A stretch of DNA of 64,000 nt from Corinectria fuckeliana (taxonomy: Eukaryota > Ascomycota > Sordariomycetes > Hypocreales > Nectriaceae), in the NCBI GenBank assembly GCA_019137255.1, contig WPDH01000123.1, forward strand, positions 372,001 through 436,000, read 5' to 3'. The notes beneath the pieces are model-generated. The model did no database searches. It was not told the origin of the DNA and worked only from the letters and a program-made list of their open reading frames with translations. Below are positions 1-10,033 of this stretch, one piece after another. A program made the translations under genes and the position numbers. Numbering within the stretch: the first letter of the stretch is position 1; each line of letters opens with the position of its first letter.

Positions 1-327
1 GCTGCTATCTATCTCGCCTGTTGTAAATACCGCTCCCCTTCCCTGTTCGGTTTGTGGACCGCTGGTGCAATCGCGTCTGCCGGTGTCATCAGCTCCTGTT
101 GGTACGTCCTCGCTTCACAGACCGACTCTTTCCACCTGGGCCTGGCAGATCCTAAACGGGTGACTTGATCAATAGTGCATGCAGGCTACCGTATGAATCA
201 TGAGAGAGATCTAAGCTTCCCTTTCCGCCCGCCGATACATACATGCTACGTGGGTATCCATAGCCAATCTCATCACTCATGGCCTTCTTCATCGCTCCCC
301 GGTTACCATGTAGATTAATAAAGTACC

Positions 328-343
328 TACATAGTACTATGTA
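328..343. repeat. 16-bp perfect palindrome, copy 1
   Basis: The sequence tacatagtactatgta equals its own reverse complement. An identical copy lies at 634-649, and half-site matches (tactatgta) occur elsewhere between genes. Function unknown. Confidence 0.85.
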
Positions 344-633
344 TTCCCCATTCTCCATTTCATCGCTCGCGACCCACCATCCTCAAAGCGCAAAGCGGAG
401 CCCCCCCTCCACTGCGCCTCGCCTTACGTACTATGTATCTGCAACGGGGTGGGTTGCGCTGTGGCATGGAAGCATGGAACCTCGCTAGAAAACACCGCTG
501 GCAAACAAAATCTCCCGAGACGAGAACGCACTGCATCCCCAGCAGTTTGTGTTGTGCTACGTAACCTGGTAACCAAGCACTTGGCACCCAAGCACCCAAG
601 TGACCCACGAATTCTATCTAGGTAGGTAGTATT

Positions 634-649
634 TACATAGTACTATGTA
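634..649. repeat. 16-bp perfect palindrome, copy 2
   Basis: Identical to the palindrome at 328-343, 306 bp away. It directly follows a ctaggtaggtag motif and is followed by another gtactat half-site. Confidence 0.85.
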
Positions 650-1233
650 GTACTATTAAGTTGTGCACAACTATAGCATGCACGGTATCCGGTCGGACGG
701 GACGCTGGCGCGGGTCATCTGCCACGGGGACTCCGTGAAATACCCAGATTCGCCCATCGGCTGTCACGGCTGCTTCAGGACACCACAGACGACAATGTCC
801 ATGCGTCGCCATCAAGTGTGGGTGGGGTTATGGTATGAAAAGACAACCAGAAGCCAGAACAGACGCAGCAGCGGAAGCATCACAGGCTCCTTGAAGCTCT
901 GCTTCCCTATGATAGATTAAGGGGGAGGGAAAGACAAAAAGGCCTCTCCCTCATCAACTTCGTATAAGACTGGCATCACAATCATCTACAACACTACCCT
1001 CGTGACGGCACCCTCGGCGCAAGAATAAGAGAGCAAGACCATATATCTACAATGCCCACCGTAAGAACGCCATCTGTATAAATCAAATCATCTTCTTCCC
1101 ACCGTGCTACCCATTGCACTCGCACAATGTCCGAGGGCAATCCCCTCGCAATACTTGCTTGCTGCCCCAAGGTAGTCCCCTCGCGCACGCAAACGCCCAC
1201 CATGGGTATGTACAGTGTCGACGCATGCCCTCG

Positions 1234-3066
1234 TCATTCTAGCTTCCCCCGCAGTGCATCAACCTCCCTCTGCAGCGCAGTAAGATCAGCCAGGATATTA
1301 ACGCTCCCTCCAGGGCTCGTGGGCGATTGCGGAGATCCAGGCCCTGGGTTAGCAGCACCTGCGCTATCCAGAGTCTCGCCATTGCCCTCTTCCAGCACCT
1401 TTTGCTCGGTTCTGGGCACCCCGTCGACGCTTGTTCTCCTGTATGGTCCGTCCATGCTACCCCGGCTGCTACCTCGTTGTCTTCGCGGGGGCGGGGGCGG
1501 TGCAATCCCACTGTGCGGTTTCGGTTCGGTAGAGGTACGTCGGCTGCTGCTGTCCACACTCCTCACACTTGCGGGACGTCGGACGGAAGCGTTGCGCGCT
1601 GGCGGTGGTGGAGGGGCCGAGACCTTGTATTGTCCCAGCTGGTTATCAAGGTTGGGGACTAGCTCGGCTGAGGATTTGGATATCGGGACGACAGGTCTGT
1701 CGGGATCCGAGTGCGAGTCGGATGGAGTGGGTGTCTGAGCCACAATCACGCCAATGGAGGCGGCGACAGCTGGTGACATCTGTGTCGATGGTGTCGATCC
1801 ATAATGCGACCTTCGAGGAGGCGGTGGAGGGACAAGCGTATTAGCATCATGACGACTGCGTTCGGTTCTAGATCGCATTGACGAGGATCGGGATAGAGTC
1901 TCGCCATCGTGGAGCTTGGGGAACTGCTGTCCCTCTTTCGACATGTTCGCACCATGGGCCTTGCTCTCTACCCTGGCATGCCCTCTCCGCGGGGGCGGCG
2001 CAGGTACTGCCCTCCTGCCGCTGCCCGGAGTGGTCTGGGATGCGACGTGCCCATCAGCCTCGGGGACCTTGCCGACTGCTTCCCGATCAAATGGCGATTC
2101 AGCACCGTCGTCGAAGCTCATCCGGAGGGGCGCCGGGGGCAGGGGCTTGTTGATGTCGGAGGGTGACTTGGGCCCGAGAGCATCTGGAAACTTACTGTCC
2201 CTCTTCAGCTCGAGCTGAATGGACTTGCCGTGGCGAGAGCTCGGAGGTGGCGGGGGTTTCTTGTCTCTGCTTATTTGGATTGATGTACTTGAGTCGGAAA
2301 AGCTCCCTTGGTCTAGATCATCATCCGGAGCATCCGGAGTATCTCGCGATATGAGTGAGACTTCATGGGCTTCGCTACCGGGCGTCATTCCGTCTTTGGA
2401 GCCGTCGTAGGTCGAGGATACGGACACTGATGAGGGATCGGCGACACTCTTCTGAGACCCAGGCATCAGCTGCTGCATTCTCGATGGTGTTGAGCGCGTC
2501 GTCGTGCCCGAGTTCCCCGTCATAAGCAGTCGCTTGAACGAGTTGACGTCCAAGGACCTCCTGGCCGTGTTTGCGGCCTTGAGGGCGTCACCCCCATGGC
2601 GTCGCTCCTTCTCCGGCTTCTGAGCAATCTTGCCCGTCTCGAGGTCTCGCAATGTCCTGCTGAACGGGTTGGCTGGAGCTCGACTTCCAACCTTTGGCGG
2701 GGGCGAGGGCGAGGGCGGGGGCGGGGCAGCGACAGGTACCATCTCGCGATCGCTATCGTCGGAGGATGCTGCATCGAAGGGGTCGGCGGTTCCGGGCTGT
2801 CCGGGGCCCGGCGCCGTGAGAGGCGGCGCCGCGAAGGGCCATTCGGGAGAGTCGGGGGAAAGGGGTTGTGGAGAGAGGACGCGGACTTTCTTGACGGGCT
2901 TCGGCTTCTTGTCGACAACCGAAGGATCCGGAAGGGAGACGATGGTGGTGTCTAGGGCATCGAGAGGAGGGAAGCGAACAGCGGCGGGACTGGTCGTGGC
3001 TGGGATGGAGGCCGTGGTGGTTGCGGTAGCAGCCGTCGACTTGCGGAACGGGTTGGACGATGCCAT
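1234..3066 (-). CDS. Conserved proline-rich protein with NPF motifs, function unknown
   Basis: A single exon encodes 610 residues. The start is the only in-frame ATG: the frame stays open about 490 nt further upstream but contains no Met. I do not recognise a catalytic domain. Visible features: an N-terminal NPF tripeptide (residues 5-7) and a second at about 133-135, both possible EH-domain ligands; a segment SLDVNSFKRLLMTG near 171-184 that looks folded and conserved; a Ser-rich acidic middle; at least five proline clusters of the type PPPPPRR or PAPPPRR, resembling class I/II SH3 ligands; and a short C-terminal heptad-like helix (LADLTALQREVDALRGKLE, about 592-610). Composition suggests a mostly disordered cytoplasmic scaffold or adaptor, perhaps for endocytosis or actin. 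That role is inference only. The open upstream frame leaves room for an unseen spliced 5' exon. Confidence 0.75.
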   Translation of the reverse strand: MASSNPFRKSTAATATTTASIPATTSPAAVRFPPLDALDTTIVSLPDPSVVDKKPKPVKKVRVLSPQPLSPDSPEWPFAAPPLTAPGPGQPGTADPFDAASSDDSDREMVPVAAPPPPSPSPPPKVGSRAPANPFSRTLRDLETGKIAQKPEKERRHGGDALKAANTARRSLDVNSFKRLLMTGNSGTTTRSTPSRMQQLMPGSQKSVADPSSVSVSSTYDGSKDGMTPGSEAHEVSLISRDTPDAPDDDLDQGSFSDSSTSIQISRDKKPPPPPSSRHGKSIQLELKRDSKFPDALGPKSPSDINKPLPPAPLRMSFDDGAESPFDREAVGKVPEADGHVASQTTPGSGRRAVPAPPPRRGHARVESKAHGANMSKEGQQFPKLHDGETLSRSSSMRSRTERSRHDANTLVPPPPPRRSHYGSTPSTQMSPAVAASIGVIVAQTPTPSDSHSDPDRPVVPISKSSAELVPNLDNQLGQYKVSAPPPPPARNASVRRPASVRSVDSSSRRTSTEPKPHSGIAPPPPPRRQRGSSRGSMDGPYRRTSVDGVPRTEQKVLEEGNGETLDSAGAANPGPGSPQSPTSPGGSVNILADLTALQREVDALRGKLE

Positions 3067-6000
3067 GATGGACCCTGGCTGTCGCGTTTGCTCTGCTGCT
3101 GCTCGCTGTCGGAGCTGGTCGTGTGCTTGTGTGACTTGGGACGGGGAAAGGGTGAGCAGCGACGGGTAACGGACGGGGCACGCACTCTGGACGCGGTGGC
3201 AGGTCAAGGCGCATGCGAACAGAGACAGCCCGCCATCTTCGGCAGCGCCGGTGGAAGAGCTTGAAGGGGACCGAGTCGGGTTTTTCGGAGTTGTTGTCCG
3301 CGACGGCTGAGGCTGAGGGGAGGAGGGGCGAGGCACAGCTACTAGTAGTGAGGGAGAGAGGTCCCCGGTGCGTGCGTACCGACTAAGGCACTTATGCGCC
3401 GGCTGTACGAATTCTTGCCGAGTCTTGAGAAGGAGGAATCGAGAGGCTCGAACTGACTCCAGGCTGCAAGCCAACCTGAACAGAAAAAGACTGAGGCGAG
3501 TCCAAGTGCCAGACACAAGCACAACAACGAAGGCACGAGCTTTGGGCCAAGGCACCACTCAGATGTCAGCCCCGGAAGTATCGGTAATTTACCTATACCT
3601 AGGTAAGGTATCTACCTACGTACTAGGCTTACTCCCTCGCCCGAGTGCGAAGGCTTGTGGGGCGTAAGCTAGATTACTTGCAGGGAGCTTCAACCGACGT
3701 AAAGCTGCTGTTAAGGCACGACACGAAAATATACGGGGGTGACGCCCAAGCTCCTACTGCAAAATAAGTACTCTTTAGCAATCGGGAAGTAAACCCACGT
3801 AACTCTCCGGTAGCTTAGTATAGATAATGGTGATGGTGTGGTCAGTACGTACGGATAGGAGCAACGTGGGACGACAGGGAGAGCTAAGCCAGCATCTACC
3901 CCGCCTACGTAGGTACTTCGTAAGAGGAAGTCGACATCGAAATTGATCAACCTTGTTTAAGCGACCGCCAACATTGATTGGTACAAGGAATCATCGGCAT
4001 CTTCACCTTATTAGATTCCATACCAACATGACAGACGACACCCAGCAGGGCTTTCAGGGCCGGAAGGCTCAAAGGACCAGAACCTCGCCTTTCGATACTT
4101 ACAGACATCTAGAGGCGCTTGCTACTGCAGCGACGAGATGATGGGTCTCTCCAGTCAGCGGGTCTCGCTGAGAGCGAAAAAGAGCTCGGTATTGAGGCTG
4201 TCGCCTTTGATGCCCTGGACGAGGTTTCGAGGCTATTCGCATCGAAGAGAAGAAACATAAACACGTACATTTCGGGCCAGCGCAAAGCGAGCACACTCAC
4301 TTCTTTATTTTATTCTATTTTTCCATTATTAACTAGATGCTGCGAACCCATTAGCTATCTGCTGGTGCTTAATGGTAGAACCAGAACCTAGACGTCGTTC
4401 TTAGAGATCGTGAGCAGGCTAGACTCCTGGAGCAGCCTTTATAGCAACCGTGCTCCAAGGATATGTCAAGATCAATTAGACTAGGTTATTCTACAACCGT
4501 CGCGGCTTCCAAGGAGACTCCCAAATACGACAAGCTTGAAGAGCTGCTCTGCCAAAAGTTCTGTTCTCCAGCATGCTATGTAAGTTGACAACCTCACACC
4601 CCAAGTGTCACCTTGGCGTGCATATCCACCACACAACAGCATTCTCAAAACAGCCACCCAAGCCCGCACAAGAATGCGACTCACTAAATTTTCGTCTTAC
4701 GAATGTTACACCTTCATTCGAAACTCGCCTGCTACTCCACCCGCTTTCTCAATCCACGTCATCGTTCAAAGTATTGACAACCCAGACAATGAAGCACTCG
4801 CAAAGTACATTTGAGTGTTACTATGCCGTCGTCGGTCTTTGTGCTGCGGTGCAGAAACAGTGTGTTGATTTTCGATCCTTGGTGTCGTAGAAGGAGATTG
4901 AGTAGCTAATCGAGAAGTTCCAGATCGGTTCTTCATGGTATGTTATTCTAGTGCCCATCGTCAAGTTTTATAATTCCTAGACTGTCTAGGCATTCAAAAA
5001 CGAATCGTAATGTTTGGAACGAACCCTCGATTATTCTTCCATTCGCAGTGAGTGCTCGTGCATCCTCCCCTTCACCTGATGCTCCCAAGAATGCACCTCA
5101 ACCAAATAACTGCAAAAATTCCTAATCTATAGAATGAAGTGCAACAGATGGACAATGGCTAATCGGCTTCTCATTAGACCCGACAATATTATAGATGGAT
5201 TGGTGGTCTACCTGAAAGTAATCCAGAACTGCCTTTAGCTTTTATGATCACCGAAACTGTACTTGGTTCTACGATTATGAAGGCATTTGCTTACTTCTTA
5301 CTACTACATATCACCCATGAGTCTTGTAGCTCCTAGGGCCTCTAGATAAGTCGGTGATTTACATTTATGTTGTTAGTTGATGCTAAGACTACTAGGCACC
5401 CTGACACAATTCCAGTCTTATCACACTAAGCGGCTAATATGTAGAAATGATGTGCGTACTCTCTCTATTTATGCTGAGCTCAATCAACTCTGGGCTTTAT
5501 GTATTGAAACAGCTAAGAATGCACAGCTAATAACAATTATTGTTAGAGGGAAAGCCGAATGACCTCATCGAGCGAATTTGAAGCCCTGAGTATCTACTTC
5601 AAGCCTACCTATCTATCTAGGGCGAACTAGATTATATGCTCAAGGTTAACCCAACAAATCACATCAGCCGTAGCATAGAGATTGTAGGGAGGTGGTTTCA
5701 GTGCCAACGGTCCTGTCCTGTGGAGAAGGCGCTGGTACCATACACCAAGTATATCACTGATATGTGGAGGAACCTGGGTTGTGGCAGCCTAGAAGCTGCT
5801 ACAACTGCTGCTGCATAGAAATCATAGCTACCGAAAGAGTGTTTCGCGCTGGAAAGAGGTCGCTGCAGACGCCGCAGGTCAGGCTTTGGCGGTCGCGGCG
5901 ACAGGCGATTTCCATCCGCCGTTGCTCGCGCCGATCAATTAGACTCATTTGATCAGATCAATTAGACCAATTGAACGGACAAGAAAGGAAGGAAAAAGGA

Positions 6001-6089
6001 GGGTTCAAGAAGGAAGCTTTTATCCCGGGCTTGGTTGCTTTCTAGGGCATGTTTGGTGAGGTCAATCAAACGCAGCAATTGCTACCACT

Positions 6090-6170
6090 TGCTATAGTCT
6101 GCGACAGCTGGCAAGGCAATATTGAGGTGTGTGAGAGGGTTGTCTTGCTAGCTGTCGCAGACCATGACAA
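6090..6170. repeat. Inverted repeat able to form a hairpin
   Basis: gtctgcgacagct at 6097-6109 is repeated in inverse orientation at 6150-6162. With mismatches the similarity extends to about 27 bp per arm (the arms continue as ggcaaggcaa and ttgtcttgct). The loop is about 40 bp. It lies in the low-GC island and could be the terminal repeats of a short nonautonomous element or one end of a decayed transposon; no target-site duplication was established. Confidence 0.6.
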
Positions 6171-7012
6171 TTACAGAATCCACCACTGCAAAGCTCAATG
6201 CTCTCAAGGCCAGTCTCAGTGATCTGAAACGGGAGGATTCGCAGCCCAAAGTCCATGATACATCATGATGCGATTGGGAGGCTAGCCCTGAAGAAGTCGT
6301 CTTAGAGTGCGTCCTCAAGATATCGCAAGATACCGGGATGGCCCCCATTGATGTGGCTCACAATTGTCAAAACCCTAGGAAAACGGACTGCGTTGCGATG
6401 CACCACCCTCATCTATGTTAGCCAGCTGTCTTGATGTTTGACCGGTATCGAGTGCCCAACATGGAGTCACAGCTAGCCGGGATCATGATGAATCCCAAGA
6501 GACAAAGATATAGATAAGTGGTGGGGTAGAAACAGCAGTAAATAGACTGATGTAGTTGCATGCTGATAAGGTAATCCGGCAATATGGTTAGTATGGCGGG
6601 GTTGGACTTGGCGGGGTCAAACTACATAGCGTTAGATACCTTGATATCCTTAAGCCATGATTTTAAACCCATAGCTTGAGAACGGAGGGATGGGAGAGAA
6701 GAGAGAAGAGCCAAGTGCAGCGGCTTCCAATGGAGGGTGCTGCTGACGTTGTGCGTACTGTTCCCCACTTTGTCGGCTTTCCCACCCACCGTCTCAGGCA
6801 CCGGTGCTTCCGGCGGCAGGTACGATGTTCCCTCCCGTTCAGTCATGTAAGGCAAAGGTGCCTCGGAACCTAAAAGCTGCTTTACTGTGTAAGTTCATCG
6901 TAACTAGCATGGAGCATTTAAATGAATCAAAAGAATCCCTCCGCCAGAAGCCTCATGAAGACAGAAGGGGGCACGTGAGCGGCTGGTGACGAAAAGTTGT
7001 CTCACCCACATT

Positions 7013-7050
7013 CACCACCACCACCACCACCACCCACCCACCCACCCGCC
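7013..7050. repeat. (CAC)n / (CCCA)n microsatellite
   Basis: A run of CAC triplets passes directly into CCCA tetramers. It lies in intergenic DNA without a neighbouring gene on either side within 1.5 kb. Confidence 0.9.
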
Positions 7051-8060
7051 ATCACCATTGCTATTGCTCCTACTGCCCATCATGGCCCCGCTCCATCACG
7101 TCGCATCACGCAGTCATACATCGTATTCGCACGCAAAGCCGTCGCTGCGTACGTTCATGGCCATGCTATCATCAATGCCAAAGGAAGGTAGAAAAAGATT
7201 TGAGACAAATGACACCAGAAGGCCTGTGCCTTTACCCTCCAAGCTACATAGTAGACTAGACTATCCTGCTAAGTTCAATCCGCTCACATCGCAGATTCCT
7301 CATCTCTCGGAGAGATTGGCGATGCTAGTTATCTCCCACCATTATCACATCACGCATAGTCGGACAAGTTGGGAGTGCCTCTCTATGCTCACGCCCCGGG
7401 TGCTCGTATCTTCATTCCAGGTATAGCTAGCGAAAAATTAGCTCTCGTCCAAGGGGCTTGAGCCGCGAGGGAACTGGACCCACACGCCGACAGCTCTCTG
7501 AAAGCCCGTCATCAACTCACTTTAGCACGAGGCCTCGAGAGTCGGCCAGGCCAGGCTCCTCCGACCAGTTATCGATGTGCAAATCCCAGGTTTAAACATG
7601 TCACGAGCTCTCCGGGCCTTCTCCTGCTCCTAATCTCATTCCCAGGTTTCTCAGTCGCTTCACTGGCATTGTTCGCAGCTCTCTAGTTCGCCGAGAGCAA
7701 AATCCACTTACACGCAAGAGAAGGCTGGAAGAGCGTCGCGCCTCCGGTGCCATGCGCATGAACAACACGATGAGCGCGTCTCAGTGCGCAACCCTGACTC
7801 GCCGGCGTCATTCTTTATCTACTCTGACTTGGTTCTCATTTCCTAGGACGCGCCTAGATGACCCTCCAACTGGAGACTAGACCTCAAGGTGAGCACGTTC
7901 GGACCCACGTGATAGCCCTGGTCGAAGACGAGACACGCTCTGTCGCCGCCTGATGCAAATTGTAAACAAACCCTAAGCAACCACATAAGACACACGCACA
8001 CACTCGAAAGGAATCCGTTCCAAGGAGACCGGGAAGGGAATCGAAAGTGAACTAGAAATT

Positions 8061-8066
8061 TTTATT
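8061..8066 (-). terminator. Candidate poly(A) signal of histone H1
   Basis: AATAAA on the minus strand (tttatt on plus), about 490 nt after the H1 stop codon. Fungal poly(A) signals are degenerate, so this is only a candidate. Confidence 0.3.
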
Positions 8067-8555
8067 CTTAGCGTCTCATAGTTATCAAGCAGAAAGAAGG
8101 AAAACGACAGTGGTATAGTTCCAGCCCTTCCCCACCCGTCCCGTCATATCCCAACACGCGCACATATTCGCTCCAAACATTGCAAAACAACCCGAGCTTT
8201 GAAAAAGACGCGCCTGTCACCCACAGGCCCTCGAATTGCTCTCTTATCCGACACGCCATGTAGTCATGCCATATATGATATAGTACAGAGGACATTACTT
8301 TGGAAGAACTGCCCCTCGTCTCTGGCGCGCAAGCCGTCTCCCGTGTCTCAAGAGACCCCAAGGGTTGGAAAAAGCGTACAGATGCGATCGCCGTCGTATC
8401 CCTGTGCGCGCGCAATCAAAAACACAAACAGCATTCCCGCGCTCCCGTTCAAAAACAGTAAAATCCAGTAGCCCTGCTCTCGTTGTCCTGCCCATGAACA
8501 AATCCCGTAACGCCATAATCGTCATTAAGAAGGTTCCACATCACAAGGATTACCT

Positions 8556-9632
8556 TCATGCCTTGGCAGTCGCCTTCTTTGGTGCGGCCTTCTTGACGGC
8601 AGGCTTCTTGTCCTTGGGAGCAGCGGGCTTAGCGGCAGTCTTGGTGACACGGCCAGTCTTGGTCTTGGTCAGGGTAGACTCGGGCTTCTCAGCCTTCTCA
8701 GCGACCGCCTGATAAATATGTCAGAGTGCGTCCGAATCGCTAGATCCCTGTCTTCGTACCTTCTTGGGGGCAGCAGCCTTCTTAGCAGCGGGCTTCTTAT
8801 CGACAGCGGGCTTCTTGTCGGTAGTGGGAGAAGAAGCAGCAGCCTTCTTAGCGGGTGCCGCCTTCTTCTCAACAGGCGCCTTCTTCTCGGCCGCAGCGGC
8901 CTTGGGGGCGGCAGCCTTCTTAGGGGCAGCAGCCTTCTTGGCGGCGGGCTTCTTCTCCTTGGGAGCAGCCTCCTTCTTAGCGACAGGCTTCTTCTCCTTC
9001 TTGGGCTCGGGCTTCTTCTTGGCCAGCTTGGTGCCGCCGGAGGGGCCCTTGGGCTGCTCAAAGGCGCCCTTCTCAACGCCCGCCTTCAAAGCCTTGTTGA
9101 AGAGCGAGTCGAACATGTTGTCCGTGACATTGAGAGTGTTGTTGGCCTTGACAAACTTCTTGAGAGACTGACGGCTGTGAGGAGGGTCAGCAACTGAATG
9201 AAGTGAGATGAAATGCGCGGCGACACGCGTCGCGCTGCGCAGAGAGAAAAGCTTACCTAGAGCCGTTGCGATCCTTGAGCTGTTGCGATGGAGAAGCGCG
9301 TCAGTGAGATGGTCATGGCGACGGAGTGAAAAAGAAAGAAAAATAATGAGACTCGGGGCGGGCAGAAGGGCGGGCGGGCGCTCGTGGCGATGGCCTCAAT
9401 CCGCGACCGGGAGCGTGGAGCACGCGCGATGGAAAGACGCGCGGGAGAGCAAACGAGAATAGGAAAAAGACATTCAAAAACATACGTTGACAATGGCATC
9501 AGTGATCATATCCTAAGGCAAAAAGGTTAGCGACTTGTCCCAGTAAAAACCACGTTTGGCTGCGACTGAGCTCACCTGGTAGCTGGCATGGCCAGACTTC
9601 TTGGGAGTAGTCGCCTTGGTGGTGGGAGCCAT
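8556..9632 (-). CDS. HHO1: Linker histone H1
   Basis: Five exons (9576-9632, 9486-9512, 9257-9279, 8760-9174, 8556-8708) encode 224 residues. Introns of 63, 206, 82 and 51 nt have GT-AG ends. The N-terminal tail is short (TTKATTPKKSGH). The winged-helix H15 globular domain spans about residues 14-88: HASYQDMITDAIVNLKDRNG, then SSRQSLKKFVKANN and the recognition segment leading to GAFEQPKGPSGGTKL. The long C-terminal tail is built of Lys/Ala/Pro blocks (AAKKAAAPKK-like), as expected for nucleosome-linker binding and chromatin compaction in the nucleus. The domain is split over four exons, which is why no single open frame shows it whole. A TATA-like element lies about 175 bp upstream of the ATG. 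Antisense frames through the tail are compositional shadows. Confidence 0.93.
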
Positions 9633-9806
9633 TTCGACGAGCGTGTAAGTGGATTGGGTAAGTGGGAGAGATCTGAATTTGCAGCGGGACGGGCGATCTG
9701 TAGGCGATGGAGATGGGATCTCGAGACAGTTCGGAAGACGTTGGATCAAATGGCGGCAGAGACGAACAGATTGCCCTCGTCGGGCGCGTGGAGGGGATGG
9801 GGCTTG

Positions 9807-9814
9807 TTTATATA
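9807..9814 (-). promoter_or_regulatory. TATA-like element upstream of histone H1
   Basis: TATATAAA on the minus strand, about 175 bp before the H1 start codon, within otherwise GC-rich DNA. Strongly expressed histone genes commonly carry TATA boxes; assignment here rests on position and sequence only. Confidence 0.45.
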
Positions 9815-10003
9815 TCGGGCGGGGGCAGGACCGCAATCAGTAGCTCTTGCTCTGGGCTGCCCGGGTCTGCGCGCTGTGCTCTTGCGCTCCCACCTCACCT
9901 CACCTGCCACGGGTGCCACCTGCCCCCAGAGAGGGGCACAGCAAGCGCCACACCACGAACTCGACGCATCCCTGTACAAGCAGCGCGAGCGTGCGCAACC
10001 GCT

Positions 10004-10033
10004 TGCACATCCGCGTGCACATCCGCGTGCACA
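10004..10033. repeat. 12-bp tandem repeat upstream of H1
   Basis: The unit tgcacatccgcg occurs 2.5 times. It sits about 370-400 bp upstream of the H1 start codon. A regulatory role is possible but not shown. Confidence 0.8.

Larger units (their letters stand above)
1..1233. other. Intergenic region, 3' side of the proline-rich gene
   Basis: No supportable gene. Short open frames here lack recognisable domains and overlap on both strands. The segment holds two copies of a 16-bp perfect palindrome (328-343 and 634-649) and CTAGGTAGGTAG-type motifs near 618-630. The last few hundred bases probably include the 3' UTR of the minus-strand gene that ends at 1234. Confidence 0.6.
3067..8555. other. 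5.5-kb intergenic region with a low-GC island
   Basis: From 3067 to about 3700 is the upstream region of the proline-rich gene, GC-rich and with TACCTAGGTA motifs near 3590-3625. About 3700-6900 is visibly richer in A/T than the rest of the window; its frames are broken by frequent stops and none shows a domain I recognise. It may be a decayed mobile element or old duplicated DNA. About 7000-8040 contains a CAC/CCCA microsatellite and otherwise nothing identifiable. About 8050-8555 is probably the histone H1 3' UTR. Confidence 0.55.

Noticed and set aside
1127..1738. Plus-strand 203-codon frame at the 3' end of the proline-rich gene
   Set aside because: Antisense shadow of the proline-rich coding sequence (Gly- and Leu-rich translation).
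8718..9197. Antisense frames through histone H1
   Set aside because: They are reverse-complement shadows of the Lys/Ala/Pro-rich tail (Gly/Leu- or Ala/Phe-rich), not genes.
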